Positions 1 through 5,412 of a stretch of DNA of 5,475 nt are shown here, piece by piece. Both the position numbers and the translations under genes were made by a program. The notes beneath the pieces were generated by a model. The model ran no database searches. It saw only the letters and a list, made by a program, of their open reading frames with translations, and was not told the origin of the DNA. Position 1 is the stretch's first letter, and every line of letters starts with the position of its first letter. This DNA is from Flavobacterium sp. GTDB taxonomy: Bacteria > Bacteroidota > Bacteroidia > Flavobacteriales > Flavobacteriaceae. The DNA lies in NCBI GenBank assembly GCA_004296145.1, contig SEBM01000287.1, forward strand, positions 1 through 5,475, written 5' to 3'.

Positions 1-87
1 CGCTTCTATAAATTGATCTTCAACTATTAAAATTCGTTTTTTTAATGTTTCGATGGCTTTGTCTCCATTCTCAGAAACCGTTTTCAT
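1..87 (-). CDS. Response regulator, N-terminal fragment (runs off the left edge)
   Basis: Read on the minus strand from an ATG at 87-85, this gives 29 codons with no stop before the window edge. Residues 17-24 read KKRILIVED, the usual first beta strand of a receiver (REC) domain; E23-D24 are the acidic pair that helps hold Mg2+ near the phosphorylated Asp, which lies outside the window. A 16-residue leader (MKTVSENGDKAIETLK) precedes it. This ATG is the only usable start visible, and an in-frame TAA lies upstream in the spacer. The gene is divergent from the histidine kinase at 294, so it is a good candidate for its partner. The output domain cannot be seen; LytTR or a helix-turn-helix would be common for such pairs, but that is inference. 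The REC call is fairly sure although it rests on a short stretch. Confidence 0.78.
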   Translation of the reverse strand, partial: MKTVSENGDKAIETLKKRILIVEDQFIEA

Positions 88-171
88 AAATGTGGTATTT
101 TTAGTATAATTAGGAATTTAATAAATTGATATAAAATTAGTTAATTATGGCAATAAAATTAGGACTTTTTC

Positions 172-179
172 CAAAATTA
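172..179 (-). promoter_or_regulatory. Candidate -7 box for the response regulator gene
   Basis: On the minus strand this reads TAATTTTG, an exact match to the Bacteroidota -7 consensus TAnnTTTG. It lies about 85 bp upstream of the minus-strand ATG at 87. I found no TTG/TTTG at the expected 17-23 bp upstream, and such 8-mers arise by chance in AT-rich DNA, so this is only a candidate. Confidence 0.3.
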
Positions 180-247
180 AATAACAAAAAACATCTTTAA
201 TATGAATTTTCCTGATATTTTTTCATCATTTGGATTGTGTTTATTTT

Positions 248-255
248 TATATTTG
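248..255 (+). promoter_or_regulatory. Candidate -7 box for the histidine kinase gene
   Basis: TATATTTG is an exact match to the Bacteroidota -7 consensus TAnnTTTG. A TTTG at 229-232 could be the -33 element, but the 15-bp gap is shorter than the usual 17-23. Transcription would start near 260, giving a leader of about 33 nt before the ATG at 294. This site lies inside the upstream GTG extension of the reading frame, which supports the ATG at 294 as the true start. Confidence 0.45.
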
Positions 256-293
256 TTTGCCAAAACAACCAAAATTTAATTCAGAACCACATC

Positions 294-2726
294 ATGAAGC
301 AATTTTATTCTCTTTGTTTATTACTCCTCATATCGTTTTCTTCAGCAGCACAAAATGATTTAAGTACTCAGGGTTATAACCTAAGTAAAAAGAGATTGCT
401 GATTCAGTCTTGTTCGATGTATTTGTATAATTCTAATCAGGGCGCTATTGATGCAGACAGTTCTGTAGTTTTGGCTTGTAAAGCCTATAAATTGCCAGTT
501 TCTCTTGCTTATGACGAAGGATTTAATGATGGTTCTCCTTTGATTGGAAGTGATTTTATAGAAAAGGAAAATATTAATTCAGTAAAAAAACTGCTTGCAA
601 AAACAAAAGGTGAAGATCAGATAAAATTACTGTTGCAACTGGCTAATTTTTATCTATTTAAACCCGGCGTAAAACCAACCGATCTTAAAAATGCAAAAAC
701 CTATGCGGATCAAGCCTTATTGGTTAGTAATCAGCTCAAAATAAAAAAATGGCAGCACCAGAGTCTATTGCTGTTAGGAAAATATTATAATCAGGCAAAT
801 AATCCGCAGGAAAGTGCAAAATGCTTTTCGCAAGTTGTAAATGAGTGCCGAAAACAAAATGACAAAAAAGGCCTGGCAGAAGCTCTTGACGTTCAGGCAA
901 CTCTAATGTCTAATCTGGATCCGGAAAAAGCAAAAATTCTGACAGAAGTAATGTCATTGTACGCCGCTCTGGGAATGGAAGAGAAAAGGATTGAAAATTA
1001 CATGAAGATTACAACAATCTATTTTTGGGCCGGAAAAATAAATGAGGCTAAAAAGAGATTGTATCAAAATCTGGCAGATTTAAGAAAGATTAATTTCAGG
1101 CATCAGCAATTTGCAGAAACTACCATTGTATATATTGAATTAGGTCAACATAATATAAAAGGTGCTTTGTATTATGCCCTAAAAAGTATAAACAGAATGG
1201 AAGCTGCAAAAGATTATACTTTTGGTGATATTTTTTATACGCGACTGGGCGATGTATACAATACGATCGGACACTATCAGGAAGCATTAGAATTGTATGA
1301 GAAAAGTATAAAAATTGGACAAAACAGCATTAACAGCGGTACGTGGTACAAAAGTTTTTTTAGTGCCGTTGCCGCTTTGTCATTGAAAGGACAAAACAAA
1401 GAAGCTATTGCCTACGTTAAATCGGTGACTTCACAATATCCTCCCAAAACTATTTTCGACAAAATGTCTGTGGCTTATTTACTTGCCAATTGTTATCATG
1501 AACTTAAGGATAAGGTTCAGACAGAGAAATACTTTAAAGAAATGGATTATTATGCGAAACAGCTGAATAATTCTGAAACTTTCAGGGAAATTGCTCACGG
1601 TTATACTTTGATGGCATTATTTTATATTGAAACTGACAGACCCAATGAAGCCAAGTTAATTACGGATAAAGTTTTAGGGCTTTTTAAAATTCATCATAAA
1701 ACATACAACTCACAGGCGTTTCAGGAATTATTATACAAAACAGATTCTATAAACAAGGATTATAAAAGTGCTCTGACCTATTTTAATAATTTTAAAAGAA
1801 TTAGTGATTCTACCTCTCATGTTTCAAAAGACAAACAGATTGAAGAGCTTAAAATTGAATATGAAACCAAAACTAAGGAACAGGAAATCAAACTTTTGAA
1901 CAAAGAATCTGATTTACAGGAAACGGCCTTAAAAAAATCAAAACTACTCAATAATGTCTCGATATGGAGTCTGGTTTTGCTTTTGATTATCATCGGATTG
2001 TTGTACAGCCGTTACCGATTAAAACAGCGAAATAATGTAAAATTAGAACAAAAGGAAAAGGAAATCAGCAAAGCAAATTCTAATCTGAGACATTTACTTG
2101 ATGAAAAAGAATGGCTTTTGAAAGAGATTCACCATCGTGTAAAAAACAATCTTCAAACCGTAATAAGTCTGTTGAATTCTCAATCGGCTTATTTAGAAAA
2201 TGATATGGCTTTGTCGGCGATTAAAAACAGCCAGCACCGTATTCATTCGATGTCGTTGATTCATCAGAAATTGTATAATTCTGAAAATATTTCGACAATC
2301 AATATGCCAAATTATATTAAGGAATTAGTTGAATATCTGAAGAATTCTTTTTCAATCGGACAAAGAGTGAGATTTGAATTAAAAATAACACCGCTGGAAC
2401 TCGACGTCGCGCAAGCCGTTCCAATTGGACTTATTTTGAACGAAGCCATTACGAATTCGATAAAATATGCATTTCCAAATGATGCGACAGGAATGATTTA
2501 TGTTTCACTTGAACCGACTTCTGAAAATAAATACCTGCTCACCATCGCAGACAACGGAATTGGTTTTGATACGGACATTAGTGCCAAAAAATTGAACTCG
2601 TTTGGTATGAGTCTGATAAAAGGTTTAAGTGATGACTTAGAAGCGAACTTTTCAATGGAAAATAATAAAGGAACAATCCTAAAAATTGAATTTTCACATG
2701 AATTCCAAAAACTCCGCAACATCTAA
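294..2726 (+). CDS. TPR-containing sensor histidine kinase (HisKA_2 family)
   Basis: A membrane sensor kinase of 810 residues. Residues 1-19 form a signal peptide (basic start, Leu-rich core, SAA before Q20). Helical TPR-like repeats fill about 95-490; the clearest are near 157-190 (LGKYYNQANNPQESA) and 318-345 (LGDVYNTIGHYQEALELY). A charged coiled coil (about 511-552) leads to one membrane segment (555-571), then a second coiled coil. The HisKA_2 module starts near 603 with EIHHRVKNNLQ; H614, in the HRxKN motif, is the likely phosphorylated His. HATPase motifs are intact: N box with E717 and N721 (NEAITNSIKYAF), G1 D753-N-G-I-G, G2 at G771, and GT at 793-794. Topology puts the TPR domain outside the inner membrane. 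The frame extends upstream to a GTG at 237, but ATG 294 fits because it begins the signal peptide and lies after the promoter box. It has no fused receiver domain, so the divergent response regulator is the likely partner. The ligand is unknown. Confidence 0.95.
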   Translation: MKQFYSLCLLLLISFSSAAQNDLSTQGYNLSKKRLLIQSCSMYLYNSNQGAIDADSSVVLACKAYKLPVSLAYDEGFNDGSPLIGSDFIEKENINSVKKLLAKTKGEDQIKLLLQLANFYLFKPGVKPTDLKNAKTYADQALLVSNQLKIKKWQHQSLLLLGKYYNQANNPQESAKCFSQVVNECRKQNDKKGLAEALDVQATLMSNLDPEKAKILTEVMSLYAALGMEEKRIENYMKITTIYFWAGKINEAKKRLYQNLADLRKINFRHQQFAETTIVYIELGQHNIKGALYYALKSINRMEAAKDYTFGDIFYTRLGDVYNTIGHYQEALELYEKSIKIGQNSINSGTWYKSFFSAVAALSLKGQNKEAIAYVKSVTSQYPPKTIFDKMSVAYLLANCYHELKDKVQTEKYFKEMDYYAKQLNNSETFREIAHGYTLMALFYIETDRPNEAKLITDKVLGLFKIHHKTYNSQAFQELLYKTDSINKDYKSALTYFNNFKRISDSTSHVSKDKQIEELKIEYETKTKEQEIKLLNKESDLQETALKKSKLLNNVSIWSLVLLLIIIGLLYSRYRLKQRNNVKLEQKEKEISKANSNLRHLLDEKEWLLKEIHHRVKNNLQTVISLLNSQSAYLENDMALSAIKNSQHRIHSMSLIHQKLYNSENISTINMPNYIKELVEYLKNSFSIGQRVRFELKITPLELDVAQAVPIGLILNEAITNSIKYAFPNDATGMIYVSLEPTSENKYLLTIADNGIGFDTDISAKKLNSFGMSLIKGLSDDLEANFSMENNKGTILKIEFSHEFQKLRNI

Positions 2727-2735
2727 AATTAAATC

Positions 2736-2784
2736 AACTCAAAACTAACAACTCATAACTCATAACTAATACTTCATAACTAAT
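2736..2784. repeat. Heptamer tandem repeat, seven units
   Basis: Seven consecutive 7-bp units can be read in phase: AACTCAA, AACTAAC, AACTCAT, AACTCAT, AACTAAT, ACTTCAT, AACTAAT. The array begins 9 bp after the kinase stop codon and lies in non-coding DNA. Heptamer arrays of this kind are a feature I associate with Flavobacteriia spacers; function, if any, is unknown. The imperfect units suggest an old slippage array. Confidence 0.75.
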
Positions 2785-2793
2785 AAAAAGGCT

Positions 2794-2862
2794 AGCGAAA
2801 TCTCACTAAACCAGATTTATTTAGCGAAATATAGTGCTTTAAAAAGATAAAATTAAGCGAAA
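2794..2862. repeat. Three AGCGAAA direct repeats upstream of the secreted-protein gene
   Basis: AGCGAAA occurs at 2794-2800, 2823-2829 and 2856-2862, at spacings of 29 and 33 bp. The first two share the longer match TAGCGAAAT. The first and third each lead into an inverted repeat with a 6-bp stem and 9-nt loop. Roughly helical spacing (about three turns) would suit a regulator binding site upstream of the gene at 2942, but this is inference. Confidence 0.4.
2798..2818. repeat. Inverted repeat AAATCT / AGATTT
   Basis: A perfect 6-bp stem (2798-2803 with 2813-2818) encloses a 9-nt loop. It lies 72 bp after the kinase stop codon. The stem is AT-rich and not followed by a clean T run, so it is a weak terminator candidate at best. 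It overlaps the first AGCGAAA repeat. Confidence 0.35.
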
Positions 2863-2882
2863 AACCTTACTGTGACAGGTTT
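2862..2882. repeat. Inverted repeat AAACCT / AGGTTT with inner CTGTGACAG
   Basis: A perfect 6-bp stem (2862-2867 with 2877-2882) encloses a 9-nt loop. The centre also contains an odd palindrome, CTGT-G-ACAG, at 2870-2878. Its place just upstream of the candidate promoter for the gene at 2942 would suit an operator; it could equally be a weak terminator, since TTTGTTT follows. No protein can be assigned. Confidence 0.35.
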
Positions 2883-2897
2883 GTTTGGTATGGCATA

Positions 2898-2905
2898 TAT
2901 ATTGG
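2898..2905 (+). promoter_or_regulatory. Weak candidate -7 box for the secreted-protein/esterase operon
   Basis: TATATTGG matches TAnnTTTG with one mismatch and is the best match I see in the spacer 2727-2941. TTTG at 2880-2883 is a possible -33 element, 14 bp away, shorter than usual. A start near 2910 would give a leader of about 30 nt. The leader holds two mutually exclusive short inverted repeats: TTTTC/GAAAA (2906-2919) and TAAGG/CCTTA (2911-2929). Confidence 0.25.
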
Positions 2906-2941
2906 TTTTCTAAGGAAAATTAACCCTTAAAACCACTTATT

Positions 2942-3685
2942 ATGAAAAAACAAATTATCATTTTGTTTATTTTATTTTTTAATTATGCCGTCTCTAAAGC
3001 TTGTGATAAATGCGGAAAATACAATAACAGCGATTTTAAAATCAAAACAGCTACTATTTCGCATAAAGCAGATTTAGGTATTACAGTTTGGGATATTAAA
3101 GTTGAAGGAACTGCCGGAAAAACAATGCCCAATCCTGTCGGACAATTAAATGGCGCTCCAGTTTTGGCGTATGTTTTTCCGACTACACTTAAATCTTCCG
3201 ATATCGGATTCGGGCAAACGGACGGAATTGTTGCACTCGCACTAACTTCTCATCCTGATTTTGAAGACACTCCACTTTGGGACGAAAATGCCGATGGAAA
3301 ATTTGATAACGATGGCATTGTCTGGCATGCGCACTGGGTAATTTTAGTCGAAGACAAACGCATTCCGGGCGGATTATCTGTAAAGGAATTTAAAAAAGGT
3401 GATCCTTCTGTTGTATTGCCTCCAACAAATCCTGGAATGGCAATGTATATGGACAGTCCCGGTTTTAATGTTGTTACAAAAGGAAATTCTATCAAAGTTA
3501 TCGTTCCCGATTTTAGAATCAACAACAAAAGCAATTTTAAGTTTGATGCCGTAAGCTGCTATATGGAAGTGAGCACCGGTGCCGGAGGATCGCATGAAGG
3601 CGAAGGCGCGAAACCAATGCTTGGCGTTTATAAAGTATATACAGTGGCGAGTGGAAACCTTTCATTGCCTTATTCTGTAAAGTAA
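2942..3685 (+). CDS. Secreted protein of unknown function with CxxC, calcium-loop-like and HAH motifs
   Basis: A protein of 247 residues that I cannot assign to a named family. Residues 1-20 form a signal peptide, likely cut after SKA; the mature chain then begins CDKCGK, a CxxC pair at C21 and C24. The sequence SKAC lacks the Leu of a normal lipobox, so a lipoprotein is possible but not favoured. One more Cys is present at C206. The mature part looks beta-rich, with no further membrane segment. The central part carries DENADGKFDNDG (114-125), which resembles a DxNxDGxxDxD calcium loop of the thrombospondin-3/dockerin type, followed at once by WHAHW (128-132), whose paired His could bind a metal. 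A Gly-rich stretch with H218 lies near the C-terminus. It is followed after 24 bp by an esterase gene that is also exported, suggesting co-transcription. No enzyme activity should be inferred from these motifs alone. The ATG is preceded by an A-rich leader with no close Shine-Dalgarno, normal for this phylum. Confidence 0.9.
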   Translation: MKKQIIILFILFFNYAVSKACDKCGKYNNSDFKIKTATISHKADLGITVWDIKVEGTAGKTMPNPVGQLNGAPVLAYVFPTTLKSSDIGFGQTDGIVALALTSHPDFEDTPLWDENADGKFDNDGIVWHAHWVILVEDKRIPGGLSVKEFKKGDPSVVLPPTNPGMAMYMDSPGFNVVTKGNSIKVIVPDFRINNKSNFKFDAVSCYMEVSTGAGGSHEGEGAKPMLGVYKVYTVASGNLSLPYSVK

Positions 3686-3709
3686 AAATTAATCTTAAGT
3701 TCAAACATC

Positions 3710-4741
3710 ATGAAAAAATCAAGCATCTTAAAAATGATAGCAATTCCATATATAATTTTAACCAATATGACTATGAAAGCTCAAACCGATTATGCATCAG
3801 ATCCGCATTTGACTCCGGAGGTAAAAGAATTCCTTAAACCTTTAAATTCAGGAGGTGCGCCTTTGGAATCGCTTCCGGTGGCAGATGCCAGAAATGTACT
3901 TGTTGGTGCTCAAAATGCATTTAAAGTAGATTTATCAGGAATTGAAGAATCTGAAAAAGAAATTACTGCCGATGGTTACAAAATCAAACTGAATATTGTT
4001 CGTCCGGCTGGAGCCAAAGGAAAACTTCCGGTTTTTATGTTTATTCATGGCGGAGGCTGGGTTTTGGGCGATTATCCGACACACAAACGTATGGTTCGTG
4101 ATTTGAGCGTTTTAACGGGTTATGTTGGGGTCTTTATAAATTATTCCCTGGCGCCGGAAACTAAATATCCGCAGCCTGTCAATGAAGTTTACGCTGCCGC
4201 GAAATGGATAACCGCACACGGTAACGAAATTAATGTTGACGGAAGTAAACTCGGAATTGTCGGTAACAGCGCTGGCGGAAACCTGGCAACGGCAAGTGCC
4301 TTAATGGCAAAAGAAAAAGGAACGCCATTGTATAAAGTACAAATCCTTTTCTGGCCGGTTACAAATGCCGATTTTACAACAGAATCGTATAAAAAATACG
4401 GAAAACAACGTTTCTTAACCGATACTTTGATGCAATGGATGTGGGATCAATATATAGATCCTTCAAAAAGAAAAGAAATTTATGCATCACCATTGCAGGC
4501 TTCTTTGGCACAGCTAAAAGGTTTGCCTCCAACTTTGATTCAGGTCGCAGAAAATGATATTTTGAGAGACGAAGGCGAAGCTTACGGACGTAAATTAAGT
4601 GATGCTGGCGTTGTAGTAACCACCGTTCGCTATAACGATGTGATTCATGATTTTGGTTTATTGAATGGTCTGGCAGAGATTCCGCAGACAAAAGCACTAT
4701 TTCTTCAGGCTGCGGCGGAACTTAAAAAGTATTTGAAATAA
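3710..4741 (+). CDS. Exported alpha/beta hydrolase, HSL/GDXG esterase group (alpha/beta hydrolase fold-3)
   Basis: A 343-residue serine hydrolase, probably cleaving short-chain carboxyl esters. Residues 1-24 form a signal peptide (MTMKA before Q25), so the enzyme should act in the periplasm or outside. The catalytic domain spans about 75-340. HGGGW at 113-117 gives the oxyanion hole typical of the hormone-sensitive-lipase (family IV) group. GNSAGGN at 185-191 carries nucleophile S187. END followed by ILRDEG places the catalytic Asp at D283, and VIHDFG places the His at H313, so the triad is complete. Other family traits are INYSLAPETKYPQPVNE (around 144-160) and LPPTLIQ before the Asp. Most characterised members are cytoplasmic, so the signal peptide is a point of note. 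It follows the unknown secreted protein by 24 bp on the same strand with no terminator between, so the two are probably one operon. The substrate cannot be read from sequence; acetyl esters on sugars, acyl esters or lactones are all possible. Confidence 0.94.
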   Translation: MKKSSILKMIAIPYIILTNMTMKAQTDYASDPHLTPEVKEFLKPLNSGGAPLESLPVADARNVLVGAQNAFKVDLSGIEESEKEITADGYKIKLNIVRPAGAKGKLPVFMFIHGGGWVLGDYPTHKRMVRDLSVLTGYVGVFINYSLAPETKYPQPVNEVYAAAKWITAHGNEINVDGSKLGIVGNSAGGNLATASALMAKEKGTPLYKVQILFWPVTNADFTTESYKKYGKQRFLTDTLMQWMWDQYIDPSKRKEIYASPLQASLAQLKGLPPTLIQVAENDILRDEGEAYGRKLSDAGVVVTTVRYNDVIHDFGLLNGLAEIPQTKALFLQAAAELKKYLK

Positions 4742-4791
4742 CAAATTCCAAAACATTAGAATTCCAAATAAAATACTGTAAATCAATTTAT

Positions 4792-4799
4792 TATATTTG
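4792..4799 (+). promoter_or_regulatory. Candidate -7 box upstream of the repeat mosaic
   Basis: TATATTTG is an exact match to TAnnTTTG and is identical to the box proposed for the kinase gene. No TTG is visible at the proper distance upstream. Two overlapping ATGs follow at 4818 and 4823, opening frames of 32 and 70 codons. Transcription from here would run through all the hairpin repeats; it may be the relic of a lost gene's promoter. Confidence 0.3.
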
Positions 4800-4888
4800 T
4801 TATTCCATAAAAAAGAGATGATATGCTGCAACAGGAAAAAACCGGTTTATCAGTTCCAGTTACTTTTCGGTATTGGCTTTTATACATT

Positions 4889-4969
4889 CCCGATGACTGG
4901 GATTTGCAATCCGTGATTCAGTCCGGACCTCCCAATCTACGTTCAAAAGTAGTAAATCCGAGCGAACAG
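4889..4969. repeat. Repeat block D, copy 1 (palindrome-rich)
   Basis: It begins CCCGATG and ends GAGCGAACAG. Its last 43 bp (4927-4969) match 5308-5350 with three differences. It contains GGATT-TGC-AATCC (4900-4912), the perfect palindrome GTCCGGAC (4921-4928), and AAATCC (4954-4959), which can pair with GGATTT at 4900-4905. The style resembles REP-like elements moved by RAYT (IS200-like) transposases in Bacteroidota; that link is inference, as no transposase is in the window. Confidence 0.6.
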
Positions 4970-4988
4970 TGTTCATCACCTTTTTTCT

Positions 4989-5007
4989 ATCTGAACTTGT
5001 TTCAGAT
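4989..5007. repeat. Hairpin repeat A, copy 1
   Basis: ATCTGAA and TTCAGAT form a perfect 7-bp stem around the loop CTTGT. The following CTAATCCGTGGTTTTTT matches copy 2 almost base for base. A degenerate form of block B (from about 4972, TTCATCACC) precedes it. Confidence 0.8.
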
Positions 5008-5085
5008 TCTAATCCGTGGTTTTTTTAACTTTTAAACATTAAAATTAATCTGTGAATCTGTGGCCTAAAAAATTCGCGAATCTGC

Positions 5086-5148
5086 GGTAATAATTCCTAA
5101 AGTAAAACTCAATCACTTTTTGTCAATCTGAACTTGTTTCAGATTCTA
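5086..5148. repeat. Long direct repeat (GGTAATAA + block B + hairpin A), copy 1
   Basis: These 63 bp match 5350-5412 at 62 positions; the only difference is 5105 A against 5369 C. The repeat includes the 8-bp GGTAATAA, the spacer block B and hairpin A2. Such high identity points to a recent duplication or active conversion between copies. Confidence 0.85.
5125..5145. repeat. Hairpin repeat A, copy 2
   Basis: AATCTGAA and TTCAGATT form a perfect 8-bp stem around the loop CTTGT, preceded by TGTC. It resembles widespread 'TGTCAnnCTGAACTTGTTTCAG' intergenic palindromes I associate with Bacteroidota and other phyla; this is recall, not a search. Confidence 0.8.
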
Positions 5149-5273
5149 ATCTGTGGTTTTCACTATCTTCAAACATTAAAATTAATCTGTGAATCTGTGG
5201 CATAAAAATTCGCGAATCTGCGGTAATAACCCCGATGGGACCGATTAGCAAACCTCGCAGGATATTAGCAAAG

Positions 5274-5292
5274 ATCCCTCGTGCCTCGGGAT
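5274..5292. repeat. Hairpin ATCCC / GGGAT inside block D2
   Basis: A 5-bp GC-rich stem (5274-5278 with 5288-5292) encloses a 9-nt loop TCGTGCCTC and is followed by GACAA. It has the layout of another common intergenic palindrome type ('GATnCCTCGTnCCTCGGnATGACA'), different from hairpin A. Block D1 lacks it, so D2 carries an extra element in its middle. Confidence 0.55.
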
Positions 5293-5307
5293 GACAAAGT
5301 GGGTCGT

Positions 5308-5350
5308 ACTTCCCAATCTTCGTTCAAAGGTAGTAAATCCGAGCGAACAG
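5308..5350. repeat. Repeat block D, copy 2, shared 43-bp end
   Basis: This stretch matches 4927-4969 at 40 of 43 positions and ends in the same GAGCGAACAG. The left part of D2 is only loosely like D1 (both start CCCGATG and carry a GATT-GCAA-CC core). Confidence 0.75.
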
Positions 5351-5412
5351 GTAATAATTCCTAAAGTACAACTCAATCACTTTTTGTCAATCTGAACTTG
5401 TTTCAGATTCTA
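5350..5412. repeat. Long direct repeat (GGTAATAA + block B + hairpin A), copy 2
   Basis: This is the partner of 5086-5148, offset by 264 bp with one mismatch. It contains hairpin A copy 3: AATCTGAA (5389-5396), loop CTTGT, TTCAGATT (5402-5409). Similarity to copy 1 ends at about 5412, where an A-rich heptamer segment begins. Confidence 0.85.

Larger units (their letters stand above)
4989..5229. repeat. Two tandem copies of a roughly 137-bp unit (A-C-B order)
   Basis: Copy 1 spans about 4989-5125 and copy 2 begins at about 5126. The best conserved part is block C: 5034-5093 matches 5171-5229 with one substitution (5065 C against 5202 A) and one 1-bp difference in an A run. Block C itself holds two related halves, AATCTGTGAATCTGTGG and TTCGCGAATCTGCGG. 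Copy 2 stops after GGTAATAA at 5229, where block D2 interrupts it. Confidence 0.8.
5222..5357. mobile_element. 120-bp insert-like block (D2) flanked by an 8-bp direct repeat
   Basis: GGTAATAA stands at 5222-5229 and again at 5350-5357, with 120 bp between. Removing the insert and one GGTAATAA restores the order C-B-A seen intact in copy 1 (5034-5148). This is the pattern of a small non-autonomous insertion with an 8-bp target duplication. Inside are CCC-GAT-GGG (5231-5239), ATTAGCAAA twice (5244-5252 and 5264-5272, period 20), the hairpin ATCCC/GGGAT (5274-5292), and the 43-bp segment shared with block D1. No terminal inverted repeats and no coding capacity are visible. An alternative is shuffling of composite repeats by recombination. 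Confidence 0.5.

Noticed and set aside
2498..2722. Minus-strand open frame opposite the kinase HATPase domain
   Set aside because: It is the antisense shadow of a strongly conserved domain, with no start signals or recognisable protein.
2804..2836. Hairpin CACTA / TAGTG as a terminator for the kinase gene
   Set aside because: Only a 5-bp stem with a 23-nt loop and no U run after it.
3000..3015. Lipoprotein signal for the unknown secreted protein (Cys at the cleavage site)
   Set aside because: The residues before Cys are V-S-K-A, lacking the Leu and small-residue pattern of a normal lipobox; ordinary signal peptidase cleavage fits better, though not certain.
3281..3316. True EF-hand in the unknown secreted protein
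   Set aside because: Position 12 of the loop is Gly, not Glu/Asp, and no flanking helices are evident; the loop is better compared with thrombospondin-3/dockerin-type calcium loops.
3250..3595. Two overlapping minus-strand open frames opposite the secreted-protein gene
   Set aside because: They overlap each other and a sense gene with a clear signal peptide and motifs; no independent support.
4374..4697. Minus-strand open frame opposite the esterase
   Set aside because: It covers the region encoding the catalytic Asp and His of the sense gene; shadow frame.
4823..5035. Open frame of 70 codons on the plus strand
   Set aside because: From codon 23 onward it lies in repeat blocks D1, A1 and linking DNA, its C-terminus is read from the hairpin repeat, and it shows no domain. 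Only the promoter-like context argues for it.
4989..5412. CRISPR array
   Set aside because: The repeated units are long, of unequal length, and the parts between hairpins are themselves repeated, not unique spacers; no cas genes are seen.
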